This document shows, in pieces, positions 43,359 to 51,346 of a stretch of DNA of 64,000 bases. The notes beneath the pieces are model-generated. The model saw only the letters and a list, made by a program, of their open reading frames with translations. It ran no database searches and was not told where the DNA came from. Where the stretch lies: the NCBI GenBank assembly GCA_046349085.1, contig JAXMDA010000012.1:10032-74031 (forward strand). Reading direction: 5' to 3'. The translations under genes and the position numbers were made by a program. Position 1 is the first letter of the stretch; every line of letters starts with the position of its first letter. The stretch is from JAJXWB01 sp046349085 (GTDB lineage: Bacteria > Pseudomonadota > Alphaproteobacteria > Rhizobiales > Beijerinckiaceae).

Positions 43359-44195
43359 ATGGGTCTGGTGGAGGGCAAGGTCGCGATCGTCACGGGCGGC
43401 ACGAGCGGCATCGGCGCGCGCACGGTGGAACTGTTCGTCGAAGAGGGCGCTAGCGTCGTCTTTACCGGCCGGCGCGCGGCCGAGGGCGGGGCGCTGGCGG
43501 CAAAACTGGGCGGCAAGGCGCTTTTCATGGCGGCCGACGCGACCTCGGAGGCGGACTGGATCCGCGTCGTCGGCGAGACGAAGCAGAAATACGGCCGGAT
43601 CGACTGCCTGTTCAACAATGCCGGCGGCCCCGCGCCGACGGGCGGCATCGCCGGCGTTCCGGTCGATGGCTTCGACGCCGCGATGGCGCTGCTCGTGCGC
43701 TCCGTCATGCTCGGCATGAAGCATGTCGCCCCCGTCATGGTCGCGCAGAAGTCGGGCTCGATCATCAACAACGCCTCGATCGCCGCGCATCTGGCCGGCT
43801 ATTCCTCCTCCATGATCTACGGCGCGGCCAAGGCGGCGGTGAAGCACCTGACCACCTGCGTCGGCATGGAGCTGGGCGAGAGCAACGTGCGCGTCAATTC
43901 GATTTCGCCGGGCGCCATCGCCACCGGCATTCTCGCCAAGGCGCTCGGCATGGACGCCGGCCAGGCCGATCAGATCGCGGAAGGCATGAAAGCCGGCTTC
44001 GCGAAGGCGCAGCCCATTCCGCGCGCGGGACTTCCCGACGACATCGCGCAATGCGCGCTGTTCCTGGCGTCGGACCGCGCGAGCTTCATCAATGCGACGG
44101 ATATCGTCGTCGATGGCGGCGTCATCGGCGGACGGGCCTATTCGCCGCATCAGGAAATGCTGCGGCAGACGAAGACGGCGCTGGGCATCGGGTAG
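43359..44195 (+). CDS. Short-chain dehydrogenase/reductase (SDR)
   Basis: A 278-residue classical SDR with the NAD(P)-binding TGGTSGIGARTVE (residues ~12-24), NNAGG (about 87-91), the Ser of INNASIA and the active-site YGAAK pair (about residues 149-153). The C-terminal IVVDGGVIGGRAY is typical of oxidoreductases acting on sterols, sugars or 3-oxoacyl chains. GGGAGG lies just before the ATG. It sits next to a sterol-desaturase-family gene on the other strand, and a joint role in lipid modification is only a guess from position. Confidence 0.87.
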   Translation: MGLVEGKVAIVTGGTSGIGARTVELFVEEGASVVFTGRRAAEGGALAAKLGGKALFMAADATSEADWIRVVGETKQKYGRIDCLFNNAGGPAPTGGIAGVPVDGFDAAMALLVRSVMLGMKHVAPVMVAQKSGSIINNASIAAHLAGYSSSMIYGAAKAAVKHLTTCVGMELGESNVRVNSISPGAIATGILAKALGMDAGQADQIAEGMKAGFAKAQPIPRAGLPDDIAQCALFLASDRASFINATDIVVDGGVIGGRAYSPHQEMLRQTKTALGIG

Positions 44196-44211
44196 GGGCG
44201 CGACGCCAGAC

Positions 44212-44332
44212 CTCCCCGCTCGCGGGGAGGTCGCGCAGCATAGCTGCGCGGGCGAGGACTGATTGCCGCCCGGGCGAGCCCACCCGTCCGCCTCCGGCGG
44301 CCGCCCTCCCCGCGGCGCCGGGAGGGATTAAT
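44212..44332. repeat. CCTCCCCG-type palindromic repeat between convergent genes
   Basis: GACCTCCCCGCTCGCGGGGAGGTC is a perfect hairpin at the left end. CCCTCCCCGCGGCGCCGGGAGGG is a second one at the right, with GCGCAGC palindromes between. It is related in form to the elements at 62100 and 63718. Confidence 0.6.
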
Positions 44333-45113
44333 CCCGGAACGGCTGCGTCAGCATGCGGTCGAGACGCAATTCCGCCTCGTCCCGCAGGATCGGCAGGCCG
44401 ATGGTCATGCCGTCCTGCCCCGTGGCGGGCGCGGCGCGATAGAGGCCGAACAGCCGGTCCCAGATCGACAGGTTGAAGCCGAAATTCGAATGCGTCTCGG
44501 CCGGCTCGATCGAATGATGCACGCGATGCATGTCCGGCGTCACGATCAGGGCGCGCGCCAGCGGCTCCACGGCTTTCGGCAGCGTCGCGTTGGCGTGGTT
44601 GAACAGCGCGAGGCCGTTCAGCAGGATTTCGAAGGCGAGCGCCGCCCAGGGGGGTGCGCCGAGCGCGAGAACGGCCGCGATCTTCAGCGCGAAGGAGATC
44701 GCGATCTCCAGCGGATGGAAGCGCAGCGCCGTCGTCAGGTCGTAGTCGAGATCGGCATGGTGCATCCGGTGCAGCCGCCAGAGAACGGGCAGGCGGTGAA
44801 AGACGACATGCTGCGCGAAGATGACGAAATCGAGCGCGAGGATCGAGGCGAGGCCCGCAAGCCAGGCCGGCGCGCCGAGGACATTGAACAGCCCCCATCC
44901 CCGCGCTTGCGCGAACAGCGCGACGCCCGCGAGCGCCACGGGAAACAGCGCCCGCAGGACCAGCGCATCGACGGCGACGATGGCGAGATTGGACGGCCAG
45001 CGCTTCAGCCGCCCGAAATTCAGGCGTCGTCGCGGCGCAAGCGCCTCCCACAGCGCCACGGCGGCGAAGATCGCGAAGGCCGAAACCAGCCGGATTTCCC
45101 AGTCCTGCGCCAC
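44328..45113 (-). CDS. Sterol desaturase / fatty acid hydroxylase family protein
   Basis: A 261-residue membrane protein of the di-iron hydroxylase family. About four spans carry three histidine clusters: HVVFHRLPVLWRLHRMHH, FNHAN, and PDMHRVHHS. Together these bind two irons in C-4/C-5 sterol desaturases and related lipid hydroxylases. I set the start at GTG 45113 because the longer frame (to 45191) is translated from a palindromic repeat and has no homology-like content. Substrate unknown; bacterial members act on hopanoids, carotenoids or fatty acids. Confidence 0.85.
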   Translation of the reverse strand: MAQDWEIRLVSAFAIFAAVALWEALAPRRRLNFGRLKRWPSNLAIVAVDALVLRALFPVALAGVALFAQARGWGLFNVLGAPAWLAGLASILALDFVIFAQHVVFHRLPVLWRLHRMHHADLDYDLTTALRFHPLEIAISFALKIAAVLALGAPPWAALAFEILLNGLALFNHANATLPKAVEPLARALIVTPDMHRVHHSIEPAETHSNFGFNLSIWDRLFGLYRAAPATGQDGMTIGLPILRDEAELRLDRMLTQPFRD

Positions 45114-45135
45114 TTTCCCGCCCTGCTTGCGCTTG

Positions 45136-45248
45136 GATCGGCCTGCATTTGAGTGGAATCGCTCAAATGCGGAAAAGCCGATCGTTTCCAAAGTGTAGAG
45201 CGCGCATATCGCGAAAAACCGGCATCCACTTTTTCGCTGCGCGCTCTA
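45136..45248. repeat. Composite palindromic repeat of Rhizobiales type
   Basis: Two nested units. GATCGGC..GCATTTGAG..CTCAAATGC..GCCGATC spans 45136-45183. AGAGCGCGC..GCGAAAAA..TTTTTCGC..GCGCTCT spans about 45195-45248. The second has the layout of the very common Rhizobiales element in which AGAGC termini enclose GAAAA/TTTTC arms. It separates the desaturase gene from trpG. Confidence 0.75.
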
Positions 45249-45313
45249 GCCCCGCCTCGCGTTGACTTCCCCGCGCCAAAAACCGAAAACACGGGGCAGA
45301 TTCAGGGAAGTCC

Positions 45314-45919
45314 ATGCCATCAGTCACGCTGATCGACAATTACGACAGTTTCACCTTCAACCTGGTGCACTATCTGGGCTCTCTCGGCGCGGATGTCACG
45401 GTGTGGCGGAACGACGCGCGCTCGGTCGCTGACATCATCGCGGACGCTCCCGACGCCATCGTTCTGTCGCCCGGCCCCTGCACGCCGCGCGAGGCGGGCG
45501 TCTGCCTCGACCTCATCCACGCCGCGAGCGCGACGATCCCGATGTTCGGAGTCTGCCTCGGCCACCAGTCCATGGGCGAGGCGTTCGGCGGCGACGTCAT
45601 CCGCGCGCCGCTGCCCATCCACGGCAAGATCGACGAGATCCGCCATACTGGCCAGACCGTGTTCCACGGCGTCAACGGCCCCTTCAAGGCGACGCGTTAC
45701 CACTCCCTGGTCGTGGACCGGAAGACCCTGCCGGCCGAACTGATGGTGACGGCGGAGACGGCCGACGGGCTCATCATGGGCCTTTCCCACCGCACGCGCC
45801 CCTCGCACGGCGTACAGTTCCATCCCGAGAGCATCGCTTCGGAGCACGGCAAGACGATCCTCCGCAATTTCCTCGATCTGGCGCAGCGCTGGAACGACAC
45901 CCAACGCAAGGCCGCCTGA
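45314..45919 (+). CDS. trpG: Anthranilate synthase component II (glutamine amidotransferase)
   Basis: Supplies ammonia from glutamine to TrpE in tryptophan synthesis. The 201-residue class I amidotransferase has LIDNYDSFTFNLVHYL at the N-terminus, LSPGPCTP, the nucleophile Cys81 in FGVCLGHQS and the His170/Glu172 pair in GVQFHPES. It is a separate gene, not fused to trpE, and trpE lies ~4 kb away on the other strand. It is followed by trpD after three bases. Confidence 0.97.
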   Translation: MPSVTLIDNYDSFTFNLVHYLGSLGADVTVWRNDARSVADIIADAPDAIVLSPGPCTPREAGVCLDLIHAASATIPMFGVCLGHQSMGEAFGGDVIRAPLPIHGKIDEIRHTGQTVFHGVNGPFKATRYHSLVVDRKTLPAELMVTAETADGLIMGLSHRTRPSHGVQFHPESIASEHGKTILRNFLDLAQRWNDTQRKAA

Positions 45920-45922
45920 GAG

Positions 45923-46948
45923 ATGGACTCGTTCAAACCCTACCTGGCCAAGGTTGCGACCGGCGCGCGCCTGACCTCGGACGAGGCGCGCGCGGCCTTC
46001 GACGACATGCTGTCGGGCGAAGTCACGCCCTCGCAGATGGGCGGCTTCCTCATGGCGCTGCGCGTGCGCGGCGAGACGGTGGAGGAAATCACCGGCGCCG
46101 TGACCGCGATGCGCGCAAAGATGCTGCGCGTGAACGCGCCCGAAGGCGCGATCGACATCGTCGGCACCGGCGGCGACGGCCACGGCTCCTACAATGTCTC
46201 GACCGTCTCCGCGCTGATCGTCGCGGGCTGCGGCGTGCACGTCGCCAAGCACGGCAATCGCGCGGCGTCTTCGCGCTCCGGCGCGAGCGACGTGCTGACC
46301 GCGCTCGGCGTGAAGATCGGCATTCCCGCGGATGCCGTCGCCCTCTGCGTGCGCGAGGCGCATGTCGGCTTCATGATGGCGCAGACCCATCACGCCGCCA
46401 TGCGCCACGTCGGCGCGACGCGCGTGGAGCTGGGCACGCGCACCATCTTCAACATTCTCGGACCGCTCTCCAATCCGGCCGGCGTGAAGCGTCAGTTGCT
46501 CGGCGTCTTTTCGCGCGAATGGCTGGTGTCCATGGCCGAAACCCTGCGCGCGCTCGGCTCCGAGCGCGTGTGGCTGGTGCACGGCGCCGACGGCCTCGAC
46601 GAGGTCACCACGACCGGCGTCACCCATGTCGTCGAACTCAAGGACGGCAATATCCACGCTTTCGACATCACGCCCGAAGACGCGGGCGTGAAGCGCGCGA
46701 GCCTCGCCGATCTCAAGGGCGGCGACCCGTCGCACAATGCGGCCGCGCTGACCGCGGTGCTCGATGGCGCGCACGGTCCCTATCGCGACATCGCGATCCT
46801 GAATTCGGCCGCCGCGCTCGTCGTCGCCGGCCGCGCCAACAATCTGAAGGAGGGCGCGGCGCTCGCCGCGCGATCGATCGACGAGGGCAAAGCGCGCGCC
46901 GCGCTTGCGCGTCTCGTCGCCGTCTCCAACGCCGACGGGAGCCACTGA
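45923..46948 (+). CDS. trpD: Anthranilate phosphoribosyltransferase
   Basis: Transfers phosphoribose from PRPP to anthranilate. The 341 residues contain the PRPP/anthranilate motifs DIVGTGGDGHGSYNVST (about residues 75-91), KHGNRAASSRSGASDVL, and FMMAQTHHAAMRHVGATRVE followed by GTRTIFNILGPLSNPA. It sits in the tight trpG-trpD-trpC series and trpC begins at once after its stop. Confidence 0.97.
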   Translation: MDSFKPYLAKVATGARLTSDEARAAFDDMLSGEVTPSQMGGFLMALRVRGETVEEITGAVTAMRAKMLRVNAPEGAIDIVGTGGDGHGSYNVSTVSALIVAGCGVHVAKHGNRAASSRSGASDVLTALGVKIGIPADAVALCVREAHVGFMMAQTHHAAMRHVGATRVELGTRTIFNILGPLSNPAGVKRQLLGVFSREWLVSMAETLRALGSERVWLVHGADGLDEVTTTGVTHVVELKDGNIHAFDITPEDAGVKRASLADLKGGDPSHNAAALTAVLDGAHGPYRDIAILNSAAALVVAGRANNLKEGAALAARSIDEGKARAALARLVAVSNADGSH

Positions 46949-46950
46949 CC

Positions 46951-47766
46951 ATGCCGGACGTCCTGCGCAAGATCGAGGCCTACAAGCGACGCGAGATCGC
47001 CGAGGCCAAGGTGCGGATGCCCTTCAAGACGCTGGAGCGCCAGGCGCGCGAGCACGATCCGCCGCGCGGCTTTTTGCGCGCGATCGAACGGCAGCACAGT
47101 CAGGGCCGCATCGCGCTGATCGCCGAAATCAAGAAGGCGAGTCCGTCCAAGGGCGTCATCCGCGAGGATTTCGATCCCGCCAAGCTCGCCAAGGCTTACG
47201 AGCAGGGCGGGGCGACCTGTCTCTCGGTGCTGACCGACGCGCCCTCGTTCCAGGGCTCGCTCGCCAATCTCGAACTCGCGCGCAAGGCGGCCGTCATGCC
47301 GGCGCTGCGCAAGGATTTCATGCTCGACCCCTACCAGGTGTACGAGGCGCGCGCGAACGGCGCCGACTGCATTCTCATCATCATGGCTTCGGTCGACGAT
47401 TCGGCCGCCAAGGCGCTCAACGCCGCCGCGCACGATCTGCGCATGGACGTGCTGGTCGAGATTCACAACGAGGAGGAGCTGAAGCGCGCGCTGCAGCTCG
47501 AGGCCCGCCTCATCGGCATCAACAATCGCGATCTGCACACGTTCAAGGTCGATCTGGCGACCACCGAGCGCCTCGCGCCGAAAGTGCCGAAGGACAAGAT
47601 CGTCGTCGCCGAAAGCGGCATCGAGACGCACGCCGATTGCGTGCGGCTGGAGCGGGCGGGCGTCGCCACCTTCCTGGTCGGCGAGACGCTGATGCGCAAG
47701 AAGGACGTCGCCGCCGCCACGCGCGAACTGCTGGTCGGCGAGACCGCCAAGGCCGGCGCTTCGTGA
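46951..47766 (+). CDS. trpC: Indole-3-glycerol phosphate synthase
   Basis: Ring-closing step from CdRP to indole-3-glycerol phosphate. The 271-residue TIM barrel has AEIKKASPSKGVIRE (catalytic Lys), YEQGGATCLSVLTD, LRKDFMLDPYQVYEARANGA, LIGINNRDLHTF and VAESGI. It is monofunctional, with no fused TrpF. Its stop overlaps the moaC GTG (GTGA), a coupling also found in other alphaproteobacteria. Confidence 0.97.
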   Translation: MPDVLRKIEAYKRREIAEAKVRMPFKTLERQAREHDPPRGFLRAIERQHSQGRIALIAEIKKASPSKGVIREDFDPAKLAKAYEQGGATCLSVLTDAPSFQGSLANLELARKAAVMPALRKDFMLDPYQVYEARANGADCILIIMASVDDSAAKALNAAAHDLRMDVLVEIHNEEELKRALQLEARLIGINNRDLHTFKVDLATTERLAPKVPKDKIVVAESGIETHADCVRLERAGVATFLVGETLMRKKDVAAATRELLVGETAKAGAS

Positions 47767-48242
47767 GCAGGCTGACGCATCTGTCCGAAGCCGGCGAGGC
47801 GCGGATGGTCGATGTTTCCGACAAGGCCGCGACCGATCGCATTGCGGTTGCCGAAGGCCGCGTCGTCATGGCGCGCGAGACGCTCGCGCTCTGCACGTCC
47901 GGCAACGCGAAGAAGGGCGACGTCTTTGCCGCCGCGCGCATCGCCGGCATCATGGCGGCCAAAAAGACGGCCGAACTCATCCCGCTCTGCCACCCGATCG
48001 CGCTGACCAAGGTGACGGTGGATCTCGAGGCCGACGAGGCGCTGCCGGGCGTGCGCGTGACGGCGACGGCGAAGACAACCGGCCAGACCGGCGTCGAGAT
48101 GGAGGCGCTGACGGCCGTGTCCGTCGCCTGCCTGACGATCTACGACATGCTGAAGGCCGCCGACCGCGCCATGCGCATCGAAGGCGTGACGCTCATGGAG
48201 AAGCGCGGCGGCAAGTCCGGCGACTGGCGGCGCGAGACGTGA
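47763..48242 (+). CDS. moaC: Cyclic pyranopterin monophosphate synthase
   Basis: Second step of molybdenum-cofactor synthesis, forming cPMP with MoaA. The 159 residues contain MVDVSDKAATDRIAVAEGRV, the conserved KKTAELIPLCHPIALTKV loop, and EMEALTAVSVACLTIYDMLK near the active-site Lys/Asp. The start is GTG 47763, overlapping the trpC stop by four bases. Confidence 0.96.
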   Translation: MSRLTHLSEAGEARMVDVSDKAATDRIAVAEGRVVMARETLALCTSGNAKKGDVFAAARIAGIMAAKKTAELIPLCHPIALTKVTVDLEADEALPGVRVTATAKTTGQTGVEMEALTAVSVACLTIYDMLKAADRAMRIEGVTLMEKRGGKSGDWRRET

Positions 48243-48279
48243 ATGCGCAGCGTTTCACGCGTGATACTCCAACACGACC

Positions 48280-48373
48280 TTCATGCTGAGGAGCCTGCGC
48301 GGCAGGCGTCTCGAAGCATGGGGATTGCGGCCATCCTTCGAGACGCCCGCTTGCGCGGGCTCCTCGGGATGAG
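48280..48373. repeat. GAGGAGCCTGCGC..GCGGGCTCCTC palindromic repeat (copy 1)
   Basis: CTGAGGAGCCTGCGCGGCAG and GCGTCTCGAAGCATG on the left match in inverted form CCTTCGAGACGC and GCGCGGGCTCCTCGGGATGAG on the right. It lies in the moaC-moeA gap. A second copy is at 49691-49793. Confidence 0.75.
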
Positions 48374-48402
48374 GCGCTTGGCTGCGTAGAGGCGCATCGA
48401 GA

Positions 48403-49638
48403 ATGGCCCCCAAGAATCTCCTCCCCGTATCCGACGCGCTCGCGAAGATCCTCGACGGGGCCTCGCCCGTCGCCGGGATCGAAACCCTGCCGCTGAACCA
48501 GGCCTTCGGCCGCACGCTCGCGCGCGATCTCGTCTCGACCCGCACGCAGCCGCCTTGCGACGTATCGGCGATGGACGGCTATGCGGTGCGCGCCGAGGAT
48601 GTCGCCAGCCCCGAGAAGCGCGTGCTTCTGGCCGGCGAAAGCGCAGCGGGCCGGGGCTTTGCAGCCAGCGTCAAGCCGGGCGAGTGCGTGCGCATCTTCA
48701 CTGGCGCGCCTGTGCCGCAAGGCGCCGACGCCATTCTCATTCAGGAAGACGCCATCGCCGACGGCGCCGTCATCGGCGCGCGCGAGCCGATCCGCGAGGG
48801 CCTGCACATTCGTCGCGCCGGCGTGGATTTTCGCGACGGCGAAATTGGCCTTAAGGCCGGCGCGCGCCTCGGCCCTGCGGAACTCGCGCTCGCCGCCGCG
48901 ATGAACCATCCCACCGCCCCTGTTACGCGCCGGCCGCGCGTCGCGATCCTGGCGACAGGCGACGAACTGGTCATGCCCGGCCAGACGCCGGGGCCCGACC
49001 AGATCGTCTGCTCCAATCCCTTCGCAGTGGCCGCCTACGTCGAAGGCGCCGGCGGCGAGGCGATCGACCTCGGCATAGCCGGCGATGATTTCAAGGCGCT
49101 CGAGCGCGGCATTGCGAAGGCGCGCGAGGTCGAGGCCGACATTCTCGTCACGCTCGGCGGCGCCTCGGTCGGCGACCACGATCTCGTGCAGTCGGCGCTG
49201 ACGAAAGAGGGCATGGAGCTCGGCTTCTGGCGCATCGCCATGCGGCCGGGCAAGCCGCTGATCCACGGGCGTCTCGGCGACATGCACATCATGGGACTGC
49301 CGGGCAATCCGGTGTCCTCCATCGTATGCAGCCTCATCTTCCTTGTTCCGCTCGTGCGCAAACTCGCGGGCGACCACGACGCCGGCGCCGACCGGACGCA
49401 GCCCGCAATCCTCGGCGTCGATATGAAGGCGAACGACCAGAGGCAGGATTACCTGCGCGCCACGCTGGCGAGCGACGCCGAAGGCCGCGTGGTGGCCACG
49501 CCGCACGCGCTGCAGGATTCGTCGCTGCTCTCGATCTTCACGCGCTCGCAGGCGCTGCTGATCCGCCCGCCCCATGCGCCGGCGGCGAAGGCGGGGGATG
49601 GGTGCAGGATATTGCGGCTCACGAGCGGCGGGTTCTAG
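48403..49638 (+). CDS. moeA: Molybdopterin molybdenumtransferase
   Basis: Inserts molybdate into adenylylated molybdopterin. The 411 residues show domain blocks QPPCDVSAMDGYAVRAED, GECVRIFTGAPVPQGADAI, the MoCF-biosynthesis core VAILATGDELVMPG followed by LVTLGGASVGDHDLVQSAL, and AMRPGKPLIHGR with GLPGNPVSS near the C-terminus. It is flanked on both sides by copies of one palindromic repeat. In other alphaproteobacteria lexA usually follows; here trpE converges on it. Confidence 0.96.
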   Translation: MAPKNLLPVSDALAKILDGASPVAGIETLPLNQAFGRTLARDLVSTRTQPPCDVSAMDGYAVRAEDVASPEKRVLLAGESAAGRGFAASVKPGECVRIFTGAPVPQGADAILIQEDAIADGAVIGAREPIREGLHIRRAGVDFRDGEIGLKAGARLGPAELALAAAMNHPTAPVTRRPRVAILATGDELVMPGQTPGPDQIVCSNPFAVAAYVEGAGGEAIDLGIAGDDFKALERGIAKAREVEADILVTLGGASVGDHDLVQSALTKEGMELGFWRIAMRPGKPLIHGRLGDMHIMGLPGNPVSSIVCSLIFLVPLVRKLAGDHDAGADRTQPAILGVDMKANDQRQDYLRATLASDAEGRVVATPHALQDSSLLSIFTRSQALLIRPPHAPAAKAGDGCRILRLTSGGF

Positions 49639-49690
49639 TTCGCGCCGTCATGCCCGCGCTTGTCGCGGGCATCCACGCCAAGCAGCGTCG

Positions 49691-49793
49691 TGTGCTGAGG
49701 AGCCTGCGCAGCAGGCGTCTCGAAGCATGATCCAGAGTTACGTGTCCCGGCCACCCTTCGAGACGCGCCTTTCAAGCGCTCCTCAGGGTGAGA
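49691..49793. repeat. GAGGAGCCTGCGC..GCGCTCCTC palindromic repeat (copy 2)
   Basis: Same family as 48280-48373: GCTGAGGAGCCTGCGCAGCAG and GGCGTCTCGAAGCATGA on the left, CCTTCGAGACGC and GCTCCTCAGGGTGAG on the right. It lies between the convergent moeA and trpE genes. Confidence 0.75.
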
Positions 49794-49828
49794 GTTCTTG
49801 AATTACGAGGACGCGTGGCGAGGCGCGC

Positions 49829-51346
49829 CTACTGCCCGCGCTTGGCCTTGGTCGCGAAGCGCACGGCTTCTTCCGCCGCGCGGAACAGCGCCATCGACTT
49901 GTTGACGCATTCGCGATGCTCGTAGGTCGGCTCTGAATCGTAGACGATGCCGGCGCCGGCCTGGGCGTGCATCTTGCCGTCCTTGACGATGGACGTGCGC
50001 AGCACGATGCAGGTGTCCATGTCGCCCGTCGAGGAGAAATAGCCGATGCAGCCGGCGTAGATGCCGCGCTTGTCGACTTCCAGTTCGTCGATGATCTCCA
50101 TCGCGCGAACCTTCGGCGCGCCGGATACGGTGCCGGCGGGGAAGCCCGCCGACAGCGCGTCGATGGCGTCGCGCCTCGGGTCGAGCTGGCCCACGACGTT
50201 CGACACGATGTGCATGACGTGGCTGTAGCGCTCGATCGTGAACTGGTCCGTCACCTCGACCGTGCCGATCCGGGAAACGCGGCCGACGTCGTTGCGGCCG
50301 AGATCGAGCAGCATCAGATGTTCGGCGCGCTCCTTTTCATCCGCCAGCAGGTCGGCGGCGAGCGCCTCGTCTTCGGCGACCGTCTTGCCGCGCCAGCGCG
50401 TGCCGGCGATGGGGCGGATCGTCACTTCGCCCGCGCGCACGCGCACGAGAATTTCCGGGCTGGAGCAGACGATCTGGAAGCCGCCGAAATCGAGATAGCA
50501 GAGGAAGGGCGCGGGATTCACGCGGCGCAGCGCGCGATAGAGCGCAAAGGCCGGCAGCGTGAACGGGGCGGTGAAGCGCTGCGACAGCACGACCTGGAAA
50601 ATGTCGCCGGCGCGAATGTATTCCTTCGCCTTCTCGACCATGGCGAGAAAGCGCGGCTCCGGCGTGTTGGAGACGGGCTTTTCGGCGAGCAGATGCGGAT
50701 CGGTCGTCTCGTCGTGCACGAGCGGCCCCTCGAGCCGCGCGACGACGGCGTCGATGCGCTCGAGCGCGCGGTCGTAGGCGGCGCGCGCGGAGAGGCCTTG
50801 CGTCGCGCGCGCCGGCGTGACGATCGAGATTTCGTCGCGCACGGAATCGAACACGGCGATCACCGTCGGCCGGATCATGATCGCGTCGGGCGTGCCGATC
50901 GGATCGGGCTTGGCCGGCGCGAGACGCTCCATCTCGCGCACCATGTCGTAACCGAGATAGCCGAACACGCCCGCCGCCATCGGCGGCATCCCTTCCTTCT
51001 GCGGAATGGCGGATTCGGCGATCAGCGCGCGCAGCGCGACCAGCGGCTTCTCGGGACAGGGCTCGAAGGCGTCAGGCTCGGTGAGCGCGCGGCGGTTGAT
51101 CTCCGCGCGCCCCGCGCTGGCGCGCCAGACGATGTCGGGATCGAGCCCGATCATCGAGTAGCGGCCGCGCGCGGCGCCGCCTTCGACGGATTCGAGCAGG
51201 AAGACATTGCCTCTGCGGCCCGCCGATAGCTTCAGGAAAGCCGAGACGGGCGTCTCGAGATCCGCGACGAGCCGCGTCGAGACGAGCTGCGCCGCCCCGG
51301 ATTCGTATTCGCGTGAGAAGCCCGCGAAATCGGGTTCGATGCTCAC
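49829..51346 (-). CDS. trpE: Anthranilate synthase component I
   Basis: Makes anthranilate from chorismate, using ammonia from TrpG. The 505-residue chorismate-binding enzyme has LLESVEGGAARGRYSMIGLD at the N-terminal feedback-binding region, then IFQVVLSQRF, RPIAGTRWRGKT, DLGRNDVGRVSRIGTV, SAGFPAGTVSGAPKVRAM and AGAGIVYDSEPTYEH. It is not fused to trpG. Its ATG overlaps the ppiD stop (ATGA), so translation may be coupled to that folding factor. No leader peptide or tryptophan attenuator was seen. Confidence 0.96.
   Translation of the reverse strand: MSIEPDFAGFSREYESGAAQLVSTRLVADLETPVSAFLKLSAGRRGNVFLLESVEGGAARGRYSMIGLDPDIVWRASAGRAEINRRALTEPDAFEPCPEKPLVALRALIAESAIPQKEGMPPMAAGVFGYLGYDMVREMERLAPAKPDPIGTPDAIMIRPTVIAVFDSVRDEISIVTPARATQGLSARAAYDRALERIDAVVARLEGPLVHDETTDPHLLAEKPVSNTPEPRFLAMVEKAKEYIRAGDIFQVVLSQRFTAPFTLPAFALYRALRRVNPAPFLCYLDFGGFQIVCSSPEILVRVRAGEVTIRPIAGTRWRGKTVAEDEALAADLLADEKERAEHLMLLDLGRNDVGRVSRIGTVEVTDQFTIERYSHVMHIVSNVVGQLDPRRDAIDALSAGFPAGTVSGAPKVRAMEIIDELEVDKRGIYAGCIGYFSSTGDMDTCIVLRTSIVKDGKMHAQAGAGIVYDSEPTYEHRECVNKSMALFRAAEEAVRFATKAKRGQ

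Noticed and set aside
45114..45191. N-terminal extension of the sterol-desaturase gene to 45191
   Set aside because: The extra 26 codons are translated palindromic repeat. GTG 45113 gives a normal start for the family.
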